Shown piece by piece: positions 54,649-62,047 of a stretch of DNA of 64,000 nt (position 1 is its first letter; every line of letters begins with the position of its first letter). The notes under the pieces are model-generated. The model was given only the letters and a program-made list of their open reading frames with translations, was not told the DNA's origin and searched no databases. Location of the stretch: NCBI RefSeq assembly GCF_017873565.1, contig NZ_JAGGKH010000005.1, forward strand, positions 1 through 64,000, given 5' to 3'. The stretch comes from Lederbergia galactosidilytica (GTDB lineage Bacteria; Bacillota; Bacilli; Bacillales; Bacillaceae_C). The translations under genes and the position numbers were made by a program.

Positions 54649-55578
54649 TTAATGACTCTGATTCACCTCTGACCCAAGAGGTACTTCTTCTGGAAGCTTA
54701 TACGAAGCACTAGGGATTTTCCGTGGCTCATTATTAATGACATCTGACGAATATACCAATATTCTAACGGTTCCACCGTAAACATTAGATCGAATCAATA
54801 TAGGCTGGTTATATTTGTTCGTAAAGCGGAAGTCCGGTCCATACCAGCTAACAGTAGCGTCTCTTCCTGAAGGTACATAGCCAACTCGTTTGCTATGGGA
54901 GTATCGTTCTGTAATAGTCAACCCCGCTTTATCTACCGCATTGTACAATGTTGAAGAAATTTGACATATCCCACCACCAATGTCCTCTGACAATTCCCCC
55001 TTTACGATAACCGGTGCCCGCTTATAGCCCTTTTCCCTCGTTCGTTTTCCGACCACTTTATTAAAGGAAAAAGTCTCACCGGGAAAAACAACATGGTTAT
55101 TGATTGCTTCACTTGCAAGTAAAATATTATGGGAGCGCTCTCTGTTATTTGAATTAAAATAGGTAGCATAATGTCCAATTCGATTTATACTTATATGTGA
55201 GAGCAGTTCGCTATCCACGGTAGGAAATATTGTATGCACGGGAGCTTCTACGTAAGAGGAGCCTTTATTGAAAAAATATGTATAAAACAAACGTGTGAAT
55301 GCCTCATGGTCTAGTTTATACCCTACTTTTTCAGCAACAATATTCCCATTGTTATCCAGAGAAGCGTTTACTGGTGGTTTATATATGGTCTTATCTAGTT
55401 TTTGAATAAATTCATTGTAGTTTTTTTGATCAATAAGAGGAATATCTATTATTGGGTTTGAAAAATAAACTCGGTTAACATTTGCAATTGTTTTTCCTTC
55501 ATGACTAACGACTAAATTGTCAGGAAGATTGTTATGACTTCCTATCAATAATAATACTGATAACCAGATGAATTTCAT
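54649..55578 (-). CDS. VanW-family protein
   Basis: 309 aa. An N-terminal hydrophobic segment (MKFIWLSVLLLIGS) suggests membrane export or anchoring. A middle region resembles the peptidoglycan-binding_4 domain often seen before VanW, and a VanW domain occupies about residues 140-285 (RERSHNILLASEAIN, FPGETFSFNKVVG, GGGICQISSTLYNAV, HSKRVGYVPSGRDATV). Function of the family is unknown; cell-wall association is likely and a link to vancomycin resistance should not be assumed. ATG 55578 was chosen for GGGAGG 10 nt upstream; an upstream in-frame TTG (55596) is inside the leader. Orientation opposite to the ribosomal genes. Confidence 0.85.
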   Translation of the reverse strand: MKFIWLSVLLLIGSHNNLPDNLVVSHEGKTIANVNRVYFSNPIIDIPLIDQKNYNEFIQKLDKTIYKPPVNASLDNNGNIVAEKVGYKLDHEAFTRLFYTYFFNKGSSYVEAPVHTIFPTVDSELLSHISINRIGHYATYFNSNNRERSHNILLASEAINNHVVFPGETFSFNKVVGKRTREKGYKRAPVIVKGELSEDIGGGICQISSTLYNAVDKAGLTITERYSHSKRVGYVPSGRDATVSWYGPDFRFTNKYNQPILIRSNVYGGTVRILVYSSDVINNEPRKIPSASYKLPEEVPLGSEVNQSH

Positions 55579-55596
55579 ACGTAACCTACCTCCCAA

Positions 55597-55909
55597 AGTT
55601 AGTATGGCTATAGGGATACCTTTTCATGTGTATATAAATAACGTAAAAAAGCTCACCAATCCAAATAATTTTATTTAGTATTGGGTTATCAAAGTATTAT
55701 TTATAGTCCAAGTGAGAAACAAGAAGTTTAAGGATCTCAAGGAGGTAAGGAAGGAGCTGAGCTGTTTTTGTATGAAAGGTGTAAGTACTCGTCCAAAGCT
55801 GAAGAATCCTTACATCTTTGGCGGATAAATTAGATATTTGGAGGGGTACCGAGAAATATCAAATAATGATATTTGTTAAATCGGTTAATTAAAAGAGTCG
55901 TTTAGCAGA
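55597..55909 (+). other. Intergenic region, no gene assigned
   Basis: 313 nt. Short open stretches with protein-like composition occur around 55715-55830 on the plus strand (for example reading RKELSCFCMKGVSTRPKL), without start or ribosome binding site. They may be debris of a lost gene; nothing was recognised. Confidence 0.4.
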
Positions 55910-55924
55910 ATGGGGGAGTTTACA

Positions 55925-56665
55925 TTGATCAAATACGAAATTCCTAAATTTTTAACAGAACATGAAGACCTAATCAAAGACACCTATAGGTATAGTAATG
56001 AGATAAGTTTTAAGCGTGAAGAAACAAAACCTTGGGATAGTAAATTAGGTGGATGTCCCTATTTGAAGAGCAGTAAAGATTTTCCAACTGATGAATTTGG
56101 AAAACCTATGTTGTTTTTAGCGCAAATCAATCTGGCGGAGCTTGAAAATCTAGTTGAATTACCAGAAAAGGGATTATTGCAATTTTTTGTTGTAAACGAT
56201 GATATGTTTGGTCTGGAAGAACCTATTCTAGTAAAGTACATTGAAGATTATGAAGAAAATGAGGAACATTTAGTAAAGAAACATCCTTATGAAAGTGAAG
56301 AATATAACATGAATCTTCCTTTTTTACACAGTGGGAAAATGTATTTTAAATCAAGGGAAATGCCTATGTCCTCCTCATTAGATCTATTTCGAGAAATTTT
56401 TATGAATAAGCTATCGGAAGTAGAATATGAGCAACTGAGTGATGATTGTTATTGTAGCGATAGCAGAATTGGCGGTTATCCTTATTTTGTTCAAAATGAC
56501 TATATCGGTTTTGATGATGGCGATTTTCTATTATTGCAGCTGGATATTGATGAGGAATGCGGTATTATGTTTGGGGATGCTGGGAATTGTGTTTTCTCTA
56601 TTCCCAAGGACGCTCTGAAAAATAGGGATTTTTCAAAAGTAGTGTATGATTGGCAATGTTGCTAG
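55925..56665 (+). CDS. DUF1963/YwqG-family protein
   Basis: 246 aa. Family signature motifs: KLGGCPYLKSSKDFPTDEFG followed by MLFLAQINLAEL near residues 42-72, RIGGYPYFVQND, LLLQLDIDEECGIMFGDAG and the tail VVYDWQCC. Soluble, no signal peptide. YwqG-type proteins are of uncertain function and are often found in toxin-immunity or stress contexts. TTG 55925 has GGGGGAG about 7 nt upstream; an in-frame ATG at 55910 lacks a ribosome binding site but cannot be excluded. Confidence 0.85.
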   Translation: MIKYEIPKFLTEHEDLIKDTYRYSNEISFKREETKPWDSKLGGCPYLKSSKDFPTDEFGKPMLFLAQINLAELENLVELPEKGLLQFFVVNDDMFGLEEPILVKYIEDYEENEEHLVKKHPYESEEYNMNLPFLHSGKMYFKSREMPMSSSLDLFREIFMNKLSEVEYEQLSDDCYCSDSRIGGYPYFVQNDYIGFDDGDFLLLQLDIDEECGIMFGDAGNCVFSIPKDALKNRDFSKVVYDWQCC

Positions 56666-56781
56666 TGAGATATCAGTACGATTATTCGTTCCAAAGTTTA
56701 TAGAAAAGTCCTAAGAACGTATGAGAATTGAACGTAGCCCCACTTATCTATTGTTAATCATAACGACAGTTACACCGGGAA

Positions 56782-56934
56782 ATGTGGCCGACGTCAGTGA
56801 TTACTGGATTTCATATTATCTTTCAGTGGCATCGTTATAGATTGAATGGTGATCCGTTCAGAGCATATTTTGAGCTGTACAGACGTGGATACTCAGCGAT
56901 CTTCTCAGAAAATAAACTGTATATTGGTTCATAA
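56782..56934 (+). CDS. Small hypothetical ORF (50 aa), possibly a gene fragment
   Basis: Reads MWPTSVITGFHIIFQWHRYR then LNGDPFRAYFELYRRGYS and ends NKLYIGS. The composition is protein-like, but only a weak ribosome binding site (cggga) precedes it. No family recognised. It lies in a stretch that looks like decaying coding DNA. Confidence 0.3.
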   Translation: MWPTSVITGFHIIFQWHRYRLNGDPFRAYFELYRRGYSAIFSENKLYIGS

Positions 56935-56952
56935 TTATGGAGACTAATTGAA

Positions 56953-57330
56953 ATGACGGAACGAATACCTTGTAGAGCGGTAGGCTACAACGCAACAATT
57001 TTGCATAGGGCTGCAGCCGAAACAGGCAGTATTTGCATGCACCGAGAAATTATGATTCGCTCATTACATTCCTTTCGGTTAAGCATGGAACAGATATACG
57101 TATCTTTATCATACGAAGAAGCGGTACGTACGCTGAAATATGCAATGGAATTACACGCTGTTAATAATGAATGTGAAGCAGATGATCTATTATTATCTTT
57201 GATGTAACACCGGGATGATAATATAACAGATGCTTCGCCTGAGCTTATTCCATTTCTGTTACCAGTGGGCGCATTCGTCATTCACTTCATTTTATATCAT
57301 TCCATAGTAATTTTAAAAAAGAATACGATC
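56953..57330 (+). pseudogene. Decayed hypothetical gene (zinc-ribbon-like start, frameshifted tail)
   Basis: An 84-codon reading frame (56953-57207) begins MTERIPCRAVGYNATIL and ends ADDLLLSLM. A likely continuation HRDDNITDASPELIPFLLP is open in another frame from about 57209, suggesting a frameshift. The start resembles, from memory, Bacillus proteins of unknown function that begin MTERIPCxxxGC with a second Cys pair; here the expected second Cys of the pair is Tyr and the later pair is broken (CMHR). No clear ribosome binding site. Confidence 0.4.
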
Positions 57331-57375
57331 TGAAAGGGACATTTCGTTATCATAGTTCACGAATCACTAATATTT

Positions 57376-57425
57376 AAACATTTCAAGGCTCTTAAACTAT
57401 TCAGTTTAGGAGCCTTGAAATGTTT
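57376..57425. repeat. Long perfect hairpin (16-bp arms)
   Basis: AAACATTTCAAGGCTC (57376-57391) / GAGCCTTGAAATGTTT (57410-57425), extended inside by TTAAACT / AGTTTAG (one wobble) around a 4-nt loop, about 23 bp in all. No T-tract. The left arm repeats the sequence AACATTTCAAGGCTCT found at 53898-53912 in the rpsI terminator region. Confidence 0.8.
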
Positions 57426-57582
57426 AACCATGATCATAAAGTTCTTTAAACCTCCACCGGGAAATAATAATCCTTCATTATGGATCAAATAAGATGAAAT
57501 AGGCTTTTACATCAGTAACGACCACCTAAAAGTATCATATTGTGTTGAAGAGAGAGATGTTTTATATGTCAACGAATAGTAA

Positions 57583-57610
57583 TTGACTCTCGCTGCCGGT
57601 TTACCATAAT
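57583..57610 (+). promoter_or_regulatory. Probable promoter of the TOMM precursor gene
   Basis: TTGACT (57583-57588), 16-nt spacer, CATAAT (57605-57610); about 25 nt before the precursor ATG, which has GGGGAGG at 57624-57630. Confidence 0.6.
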
Positions 57611-57635
57611 TATAGAAGACAAAGGGGAGGTCCAA

Positions 57636-57848
57636 ATGCAGTATTATCAAAACGATTTGCAATCATTAGGAATGGACAATTATCATGTGGGTGAATTAGT
57701 CCCTATGGAGCATATGAACCATTATCCGCTCCAGGTTGATAGTAGACTTTGTGGCCGTTGCGGCCGTTGTGGTGGTTGTTTTCGCTGTGGCGGTTTTCGC
57801 TGTTTTGGTTGCTTTGGCTGTTTTGGTTGTTTTGGATTTTTTATTTAA
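57636..57848 (+). CDS. TOMM (heterocycloanthracin/sonorensin-type) bacteriocin precursor peptide
   Basis: 70 aa. The leader (residues 1 to about 37; MQYYQNDLQSLGMDNYHVGE, then LVPMEH) matches the leader type of the heterocycloanthracin/sonorensin family. The core (38-70) has nine Cys at 39, 42, 45, 48, 51, 56, 59, 62 and 65: Cys-Xaa-Xaa repeats, first Arg/Gly-rich (CGRCGRCGGC), then Phe/Gly-rich (CFGCFGCFGC), with one register break between C51 and C56. No Ser or Thr in the core, so thiazole formation only would be expected. Directly upstream of the modifying enzymes. The ring pattern and cleavage site are inference. Confidence 0.9.
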   Translation: MQYYQNDLQSLGMDNYHVGELVPMEHMNHYPLQVDSRLCGRCGRCGGCFRCGGFRCFGCFGCFGCFGFFI

Positions 57849-57885
57849 GTCAGAGAAAAAGTGTTTGTTTTATAAAAGGAAATTA

Positions 57886-57920
57886 CCCCTGCATAATCAG
57901 TGCAGGGGAATCCTATTATT
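57886..57920 (+). terminator. Terminator-like hairpin after the precursor
   Basis: CCCCTGCA (57886-57893) / TGCAGGGG (57901-57908), extendable with AGGA / TCCT past bulges; the tail is only moderately T-rich (attattttt). A partial terminator here would let precursor mRNA exceed enzyme mRNA, a common arrangement for RiPPs. Confidence 0.65.
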
Positions 57921-58085
57921 TTTAGCCCTTGCCCCGGTGGTCAGTGAGTAGCAAATTTTGCAACTCCTTCTCCGACAATCAATATCGGCCCCTTCGTCAC
58001 TATATTTCTTTGCTAGTAAACGACACTCTTCATAAGAAGCATTTTCGCTCTTATTATTTATCATAGTGGACAGCCACGAGTACAT
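57897..58085 (-). CDS. Doubtful small ORF (62 aa) antisense between precursor and maturation genes
   Basis: Reads MYSWLSTMINNKSENASYEE then CRLLAKKYSDEGADIDC and a Cys-rich end (CRRRSCKICYSLTTG). The composition is protein-like, but no ribosome binding site precedes either ATG and it runs through the terminator hairpin. No family recognised. Confidence 0.2.
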   Translation of the reverse strand: MYSWLSTMINNKSENASYEECRLLAKKYSDEGADIDCRRRSCKICYSLTTGARAKNNRIPLH

Positions 58086-58133
58086 AAAATACTAATGAGG
58101 GATTCGTCACAATTAGGAATAAGGAGGAAATAA

Positions 58134-60086
58134 ATGTTTAAACTTAACTCATCCACTCGTCTAAAGGTGAAGAGGGATACATTTTTTCTCCCAGATCCAG
58201 AGGGTGGTGTATATTTCCGAAATAATTTAAGTTCATTCCGAATGAAAGGGAATACGATTTATCAATGGATTGAAAAATTAATACCAATGTTTGATGGCGA
58301 GCAAACATTGGAAGATTTAACAAAGGGATTAACGCCACCATATCGTAATAGGGTTTATGAAATTGGAGAAACATTATACAATAATGGCTTTGTTCGGGAT
58401 GCTAGCAAAGATACTCCCCACCAATTAAATCGTTCTGTTCTCGAAAAATATACTTCACAAGTTGAATTTATAGAGAATTTTGTGGACTCCGGAGCGTATC
58501 GATTTCAAGAATATCGACAATCTAAAGTTCTTGCTGTTGGTTCGGGTCCTTTTCTAGTTTCGTTGGCCTCGGCATTAATCGAATCAGGGCTCCCCAAAGT
58601 AAATGTCATGGTAATGGATCCAGTTGATACAAGTAAGCAACGGCTGAATGAATTGGTTCAGCATGTTAGCAAGATGGACCCAGAGGCTGAGGTAGTGGAG
58701 ATTCCCTTTCAAATAGGAGCTGGTGAAGACTTTTGGAAAGAGGCTGTGCAACCTTATGATTGGATTTTATACGGCTCACAGTCTGGAGATGTGAATGAAT
58801 TAAGGGGACTTAACTCCGTTTGCAAAGAGGAAAGGAAGGCATTTATTCCTGCCGTATGTTTACAGCAAGTGGGGATCTCTGGTCCTTTATATCATCCGGA
58901 ATCGGAAGGGTGTTGGGAGTCGGCATGGCTTAGAGTCCATCGATCCGTCTTACGCACGGAACAGTCGTATCAGCCCTTTTCTACTACAACAGGATCCATT
59001 TTGGCAAATGTCGCTGTATTTGAAATGTTTAAGAGTATTACAGGAATTGCTGATACAAATCAAAGCAACCAATTTTACCTGCTTGATCTTGAAACGCTAG
59101 AAGGGGAATGGTTATCCTTTATCACCCATCCATTAGTTACATCTAGAAGTTTTGCCCCTCAACTTATTGAAGATCTTGATGAAAGGCTTGAACAGGAATT
59201 GGACAGAGATCATCAACCTAGTGATCTCCTGGGTTATTTTAGTCAATTATCCTCCGAAAAGGTGGGGATTTTTCATACGTGGGCGGAACGGAACTTGCCA
59301 CAACTTCCACTCGCACAGTGTTATGTTCAGGCTGTTAATCCGATGTCTGAAGGACCAGCAGAGCTTTTGCCAGAAGTTGTCTGTACGGGCTTGACACATG
59401 AGGACGCAAAAAGAGAAGCGGGTCTGACTGGAATTGAAATGTATGTTACACAAATGGTCGATACCTTGAAGTTTAGAGAAGGGAATCATCAGGTTAGCAC
59501 AAATATAGCTGAGGGATATATTGGCATCGGTGCTGGAGAAACAATTGAGGAGGCTATTTGCCGAGGACTGCAAGTCTATTTGAATGAAGAATTAACAAAA
59601 AGAAAGACTGATCAACTAAATACGATTTATATGCCGTTGGAATCAATGAAAGACAGGCGATGTAAATATTATTTTAATGCCCTTACTAGCTTAAACGGTT
59701 CACCGACAATCGGTTTGAATAAGAGTCTGTTGGGTTTTCCTGTAATAGGGGTAAGATCAAATGGACGCTGGTATTCTAGTGTTGGTCTAAATCTTACATT
59801 AGGCATGCGAAATGCCTTGAAACAGGCGATTTTGGATACCCAGGATCAGGTAGGTTCTAAAATGAGGAAAGAGATAACGCCAGTAGTTTTTATTAATAAA
59901 GAGGAAATCAAACTTGAAATCCCTTCTAATGATGAAGTGACACAGCTGCAGCTATTACAATCCGCTCTTCAGACTTTAAGACAAAACAGCAAACGGTTAC
60001 TCGTTTATGATCTTACATTCGAATCTTTTATGAAACAGGAAATGGCCGGAGTGTTTGGTGTGCAGATAAGGGAAGGTGAGTCCTAA
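58134..60086 (+). CDS. TOMM leader-binding / ThiF-like bacteriocin maturation protein
   Basis: 650 aa. Domain order: an N-terminal RiPP-recognition-element-like winged helix (residues 1-90; FFLPDPEGGVYFRNN, WIEKLIPMFDGEQTLEDL); a ThiF/E1-like Rossmann region (about 125-300; VLAVGSGPFLVSLASALIE) without an obvious catalytic E1 Cys; and a C-terminal part that echoes YcaO folds (AGETIEEAICRGLQVYLNEE, VGLNLTLGMRNALKQAILDT). It corresponds to the family named putative thiazole-containing bacteriocin maturation protein. It likely binds the precursor leader and presents the core to the YcaO enzyme. AAGGAGGAAATAA upstream; stop shares a base with the next ATG. Confidence 0.88.
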   Translation: MFKLNSSTRLKVKRDTFFLPDPEGGVYFRNNLSSFRMKGNTIYQWIEKLIPMFDGEQTLEDLTKGLTPPYRNRVYEIGETLYNNGFVRDASKDTPHQLNRSVLEKYTSQVEFIENFVDSGAYRFQEYRQSKVLAVGSGPFLVSLASALIESGLPKVNVMVMDPVDTSKQRLNELVQHVSKMDPEAEVVEIPFQIGAGEDFWKEAVQPYDWILYGSQSGDVNELRGLNSVCKEERKAFIPAVCLQQVGISGPLYHPESEGCWESAWLRVHRSVLRTEQSYQPFSTTTGSILANVAVFEMFKSITGIADTNQSNQFYLLDLETLEGEWLSFITHPLVTSRSFAPQLIEDLDERLEQELDRDHQPSDLLGYFSQLSSEKVGIFHTWAERNLPQLPLAQCYVQAVNPMSEGPAELLPEVVCTGLTHEDAKREAGLTGIEMYVTQMVDTLKFREGNHQVSTNIAEGYIGIGAGETIEEAICRGLQVYLNEELTKRKTDQLNTIYMPLESMKDRRCKYYFNALTSLNGSPTIGLNKSLLGFPVIGVRSNGRWYSSVGLNLTLGMRNALKQAILDTQDQVGSKMRKEITPVVFINKEEIKLEIPSNDEVTQLQLLQSALQTLRQNSKRLLVYDLTFESFMKQEMAGVFGVQIREGES

Positions 60087-62026
60087 TGGCTACTCATATT
60101 TTAATTAACGGACAGGGATTATTAGCCGATTTTGTCTATGATCAATTGTCCGATAACTTTATTGTCAAACATCAAAGCATTTTAGAGGAAATCCCTGAAG
60201 ATACAAAACTGGCCCTGGTACTGCACGATGCTTGGTTTCCATCTGTTCATCAAGCAGCAGAAGAAAGGTTTGGATCCGCATGTATCCCATGGATTCGGGG
60301 ATTTGCTTCGTTTGGCGAAGGTATCATTGGCCCACTTAAACGCCCAGACACACCGGGATGTTCACGTTGTGCGGATATACGCCGCATAATAGCTGGAGCC
60401 GATAGTCGGGAGATGTGGGAGTTTCAGATGAAGATGAAAGTAGAGGCGAGTTCATGGCAGGATGCCTGGGTATCCAAAACTGGATTATCACAGATGGCAA
60501 ATTTAATATGTAGCGAAGTACAGAAATTCTTTCAAGGAATACCCAGCAATTTGGAAGAGAGGATTTTCATTACGAACTTAAAAACATTAACGAACTCCAG
60601 TCATCTTTTCTTGCCTGATCCATCGTGTCCAATTTGCAGTCATTTACCCGATGATACAGCCGAACGAGCTCAAATCAAGTTGACATCACGTCCAAAAATA
60701 AGCGTGGATGATTACCGTTGCCGTTCGATAGATGAATTTAAAGCAGTATTAGCCAAGGATTATCTCGATGAACGTACTGGTATTATGAATGGAAAAGTCC
60801 AGGACTTCACATTGCCATTTGCGGATGTATTAGTCAATATGCCGTTATTTGGAGCAGATGAAGGAGTAGCAGGAAGGTCACATTCTTATGAAATGAGTGA
60901 GCAAACTGCCATTTTGGAAGGCTTAGAGAGATATTGTGGGATCATGCCTCGTGGAAAGCGGACAGTAGTTCATAATAGTTATCGTCAATTAGAGAATGAC
61001 GCACTAAATCCTATAGGAGTAGGTTTACATGAAATAGAACAATATGAAAAGCCCGATTTTCCGTTTAAACCGTTTCATCCTGATCGGCTAATGAATTGGG
61101 TTTGGGGCTATTCGTTTTTAACTGAACGCCCCATTTTAGTTCCCGAGTTACTTGCTTATTACAGTTTGGGCTATGGAGAGGGATTTGTTTATGAAACTTC
61201 AAATGGATGTGCGTTGGGAAGTAGTTTAGAAGAAGCTGTTTTTCATGGCATTATGGAAGTTGTTGAACGGGATTCATTTTTGTTAACCTGGTATGCACAG
61301 CTTCCTCTTCCGCGTCTTAATCTTCAATCCACCGGTGACAAAGAACTACAGCTGATGGTCGACCGATTCCATGAAGTGACAGAATATGACCTTTATTTTT
61401 ATAATTCAACGATGGAGCACAAGCTTCCGAGCGTTTTCGGGGTGGCAAAGAACAGAGGGTCAAAGGGATTAAATCTCATCTGTGCAGCTGCAGCTAACCC
61501 TGATCCTATTAGTGCTGTAAAAAGTACGATCTATGAACTCGCAGGAACAATGGCTACGCAAGATAAAAAACTGAAGGAAAACCGCCAAAAATATGAAGGC
61601 ATGCTACGAGATCCGTTTGCCGTGCGTACGATGGAGGATCATGGTCTTCTTTACGGTCTGTCGGAAGCAGAGGAACGGTTAAATTTTTTATTGGATGACA
61701 ATCGTCCATTACGTACATTTGCTGAGGAATTTAAGCAGCCACAAGTAAATATTGATTTGAAGGATGATCTTCAAGATATTCTTCAGAAATTCCAACAATT
61801 AAACCTTGAGGTCATTGTGGTTGATCAAACGACACCTATCACCAGGCGGAACGGATTATTCTGTGTAAAAGTGTTAATTCCCGGAATGTTACCAATGACG
61901 TTCGGACATCATCTTACCCGGGTGAAAGGGCTAAAGAGGGTACTTAAAGTACCGATGGAACTAGGTTTTACGAAGGCACCATTAACGTATGATCAGCTAA
62001 ATCCAAATCCACATCCGTTCCCGTAA
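60086..62026 (+). CDS. TOMM cyclodehydratase: YcaO domain with fused N-terminal zinc region (SagD-type)
   Basis: 646 aa. The N-terminal region (1-195) holds two Cys pairs (CSRC near 94-97, CPIC near 180-183), like the zinc tetrathiolate of E1-like C proteins. The YcaO domain (about 240-640) shows ATP-binding acidic motifs SEQTAILEGLERYCG and SSLEEAVFHGIMEVVERDSF. The C-terminus ends NPNPHPFP, the PxPxP tail known from TOMM YcaO enzymes. It uses ATP to convert core Cys to thiazolines. Overlaps the previous gene by one base, so production is coupled. Confidence 0.93.
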   Translation: MATHILINGQGLLADFVYDQLSDNFIVKHQSILEEIPEDTKLALVLHDAWFPSVHQAAEERFGSACIPWIRGFASFGEGIIGPLKRPDTPGCSRCADIRRIIAGADSREMWEFQMKMKVEASSWQDAWVSKTGLSQMANLICSEVQKFFQGIPSNLEERIFITNLKTLTNSSHLFLPDPSCPICSHLPDDTAERAQIKLTSRPKISVDDYRCRSIDEFKAVLAKDYLDERTGIMNGKVQDFTLPFADVLVNMPLFGADEGVAGRSHSYEMSEQTAILEGLERYCGIMPRGKRTVVHNSYRQLENDALNPIGVGLHEIEQYEKPDFPFKPFHPDRLMNWVWGYSFLTERPILVPELLAYYSLGYGEGFVYETSNGCALGSSLEEAVFHGIMEVVERDSFLLTWYAQLPLPRLNLQSTGDKELQLMVDRFHEVTEYDLYFYNSTMEHKLPSVFGVAKNRGSKGLNLICAAAANPDPISAVKSTIYELAGTMATQDKKLKENRQKYEGMLRDPFAVRTMEDHGLLYGLSEAEERLNFLLDDNRPLRTFAEEFKQPQVNIDLKDDLQDILQKFQQLNLEVIVVDQTTPITRRNGLFCVKVLIPGMLPMTFGHHLTRVKGLKRVLKVPMELGFTKAPLTYDQLNPNPHPFP

Positions 62027-62047
62027 TGGTAGAATAGGAGGCTTAGT

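Noticed and set aside
54649..55578. VanW gene as evidence of glycopeptide resistance
   Set aside because: No vanA/B-type ligase, vanH, vanX or regulatory genes are nearby; VanW-domain proteins are common in ordinary Bacillaceae.
55715..55830. Possible small protein in the gap before the DUF1963 gene
   Set aside because: Open only as short stretches in two frames without start codon and ribosome binding site; kept as debris, not as a gene.
57376..57425. Long hairpin as an intrinsic terminator
   Set aside because: No T-tract follows on either strand and no gene ends directly beside it.
57636..57848. Cys-rich 70-aa protein as a metallothionein or spore-coat protein
   Set aside because: The heterocycloanthracin-type leader, strict CXX spacing and the adjacent YcaO/SagB genes explain it better as a TOMM precursor.
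57736..57951. Overlapping open frame rich in Val/Ala in the second frame of the precursor
   Set aside because: It is the frame-shifted reading of the Cys-Gly-Phe repeats, with no ribosome binding site of its own.
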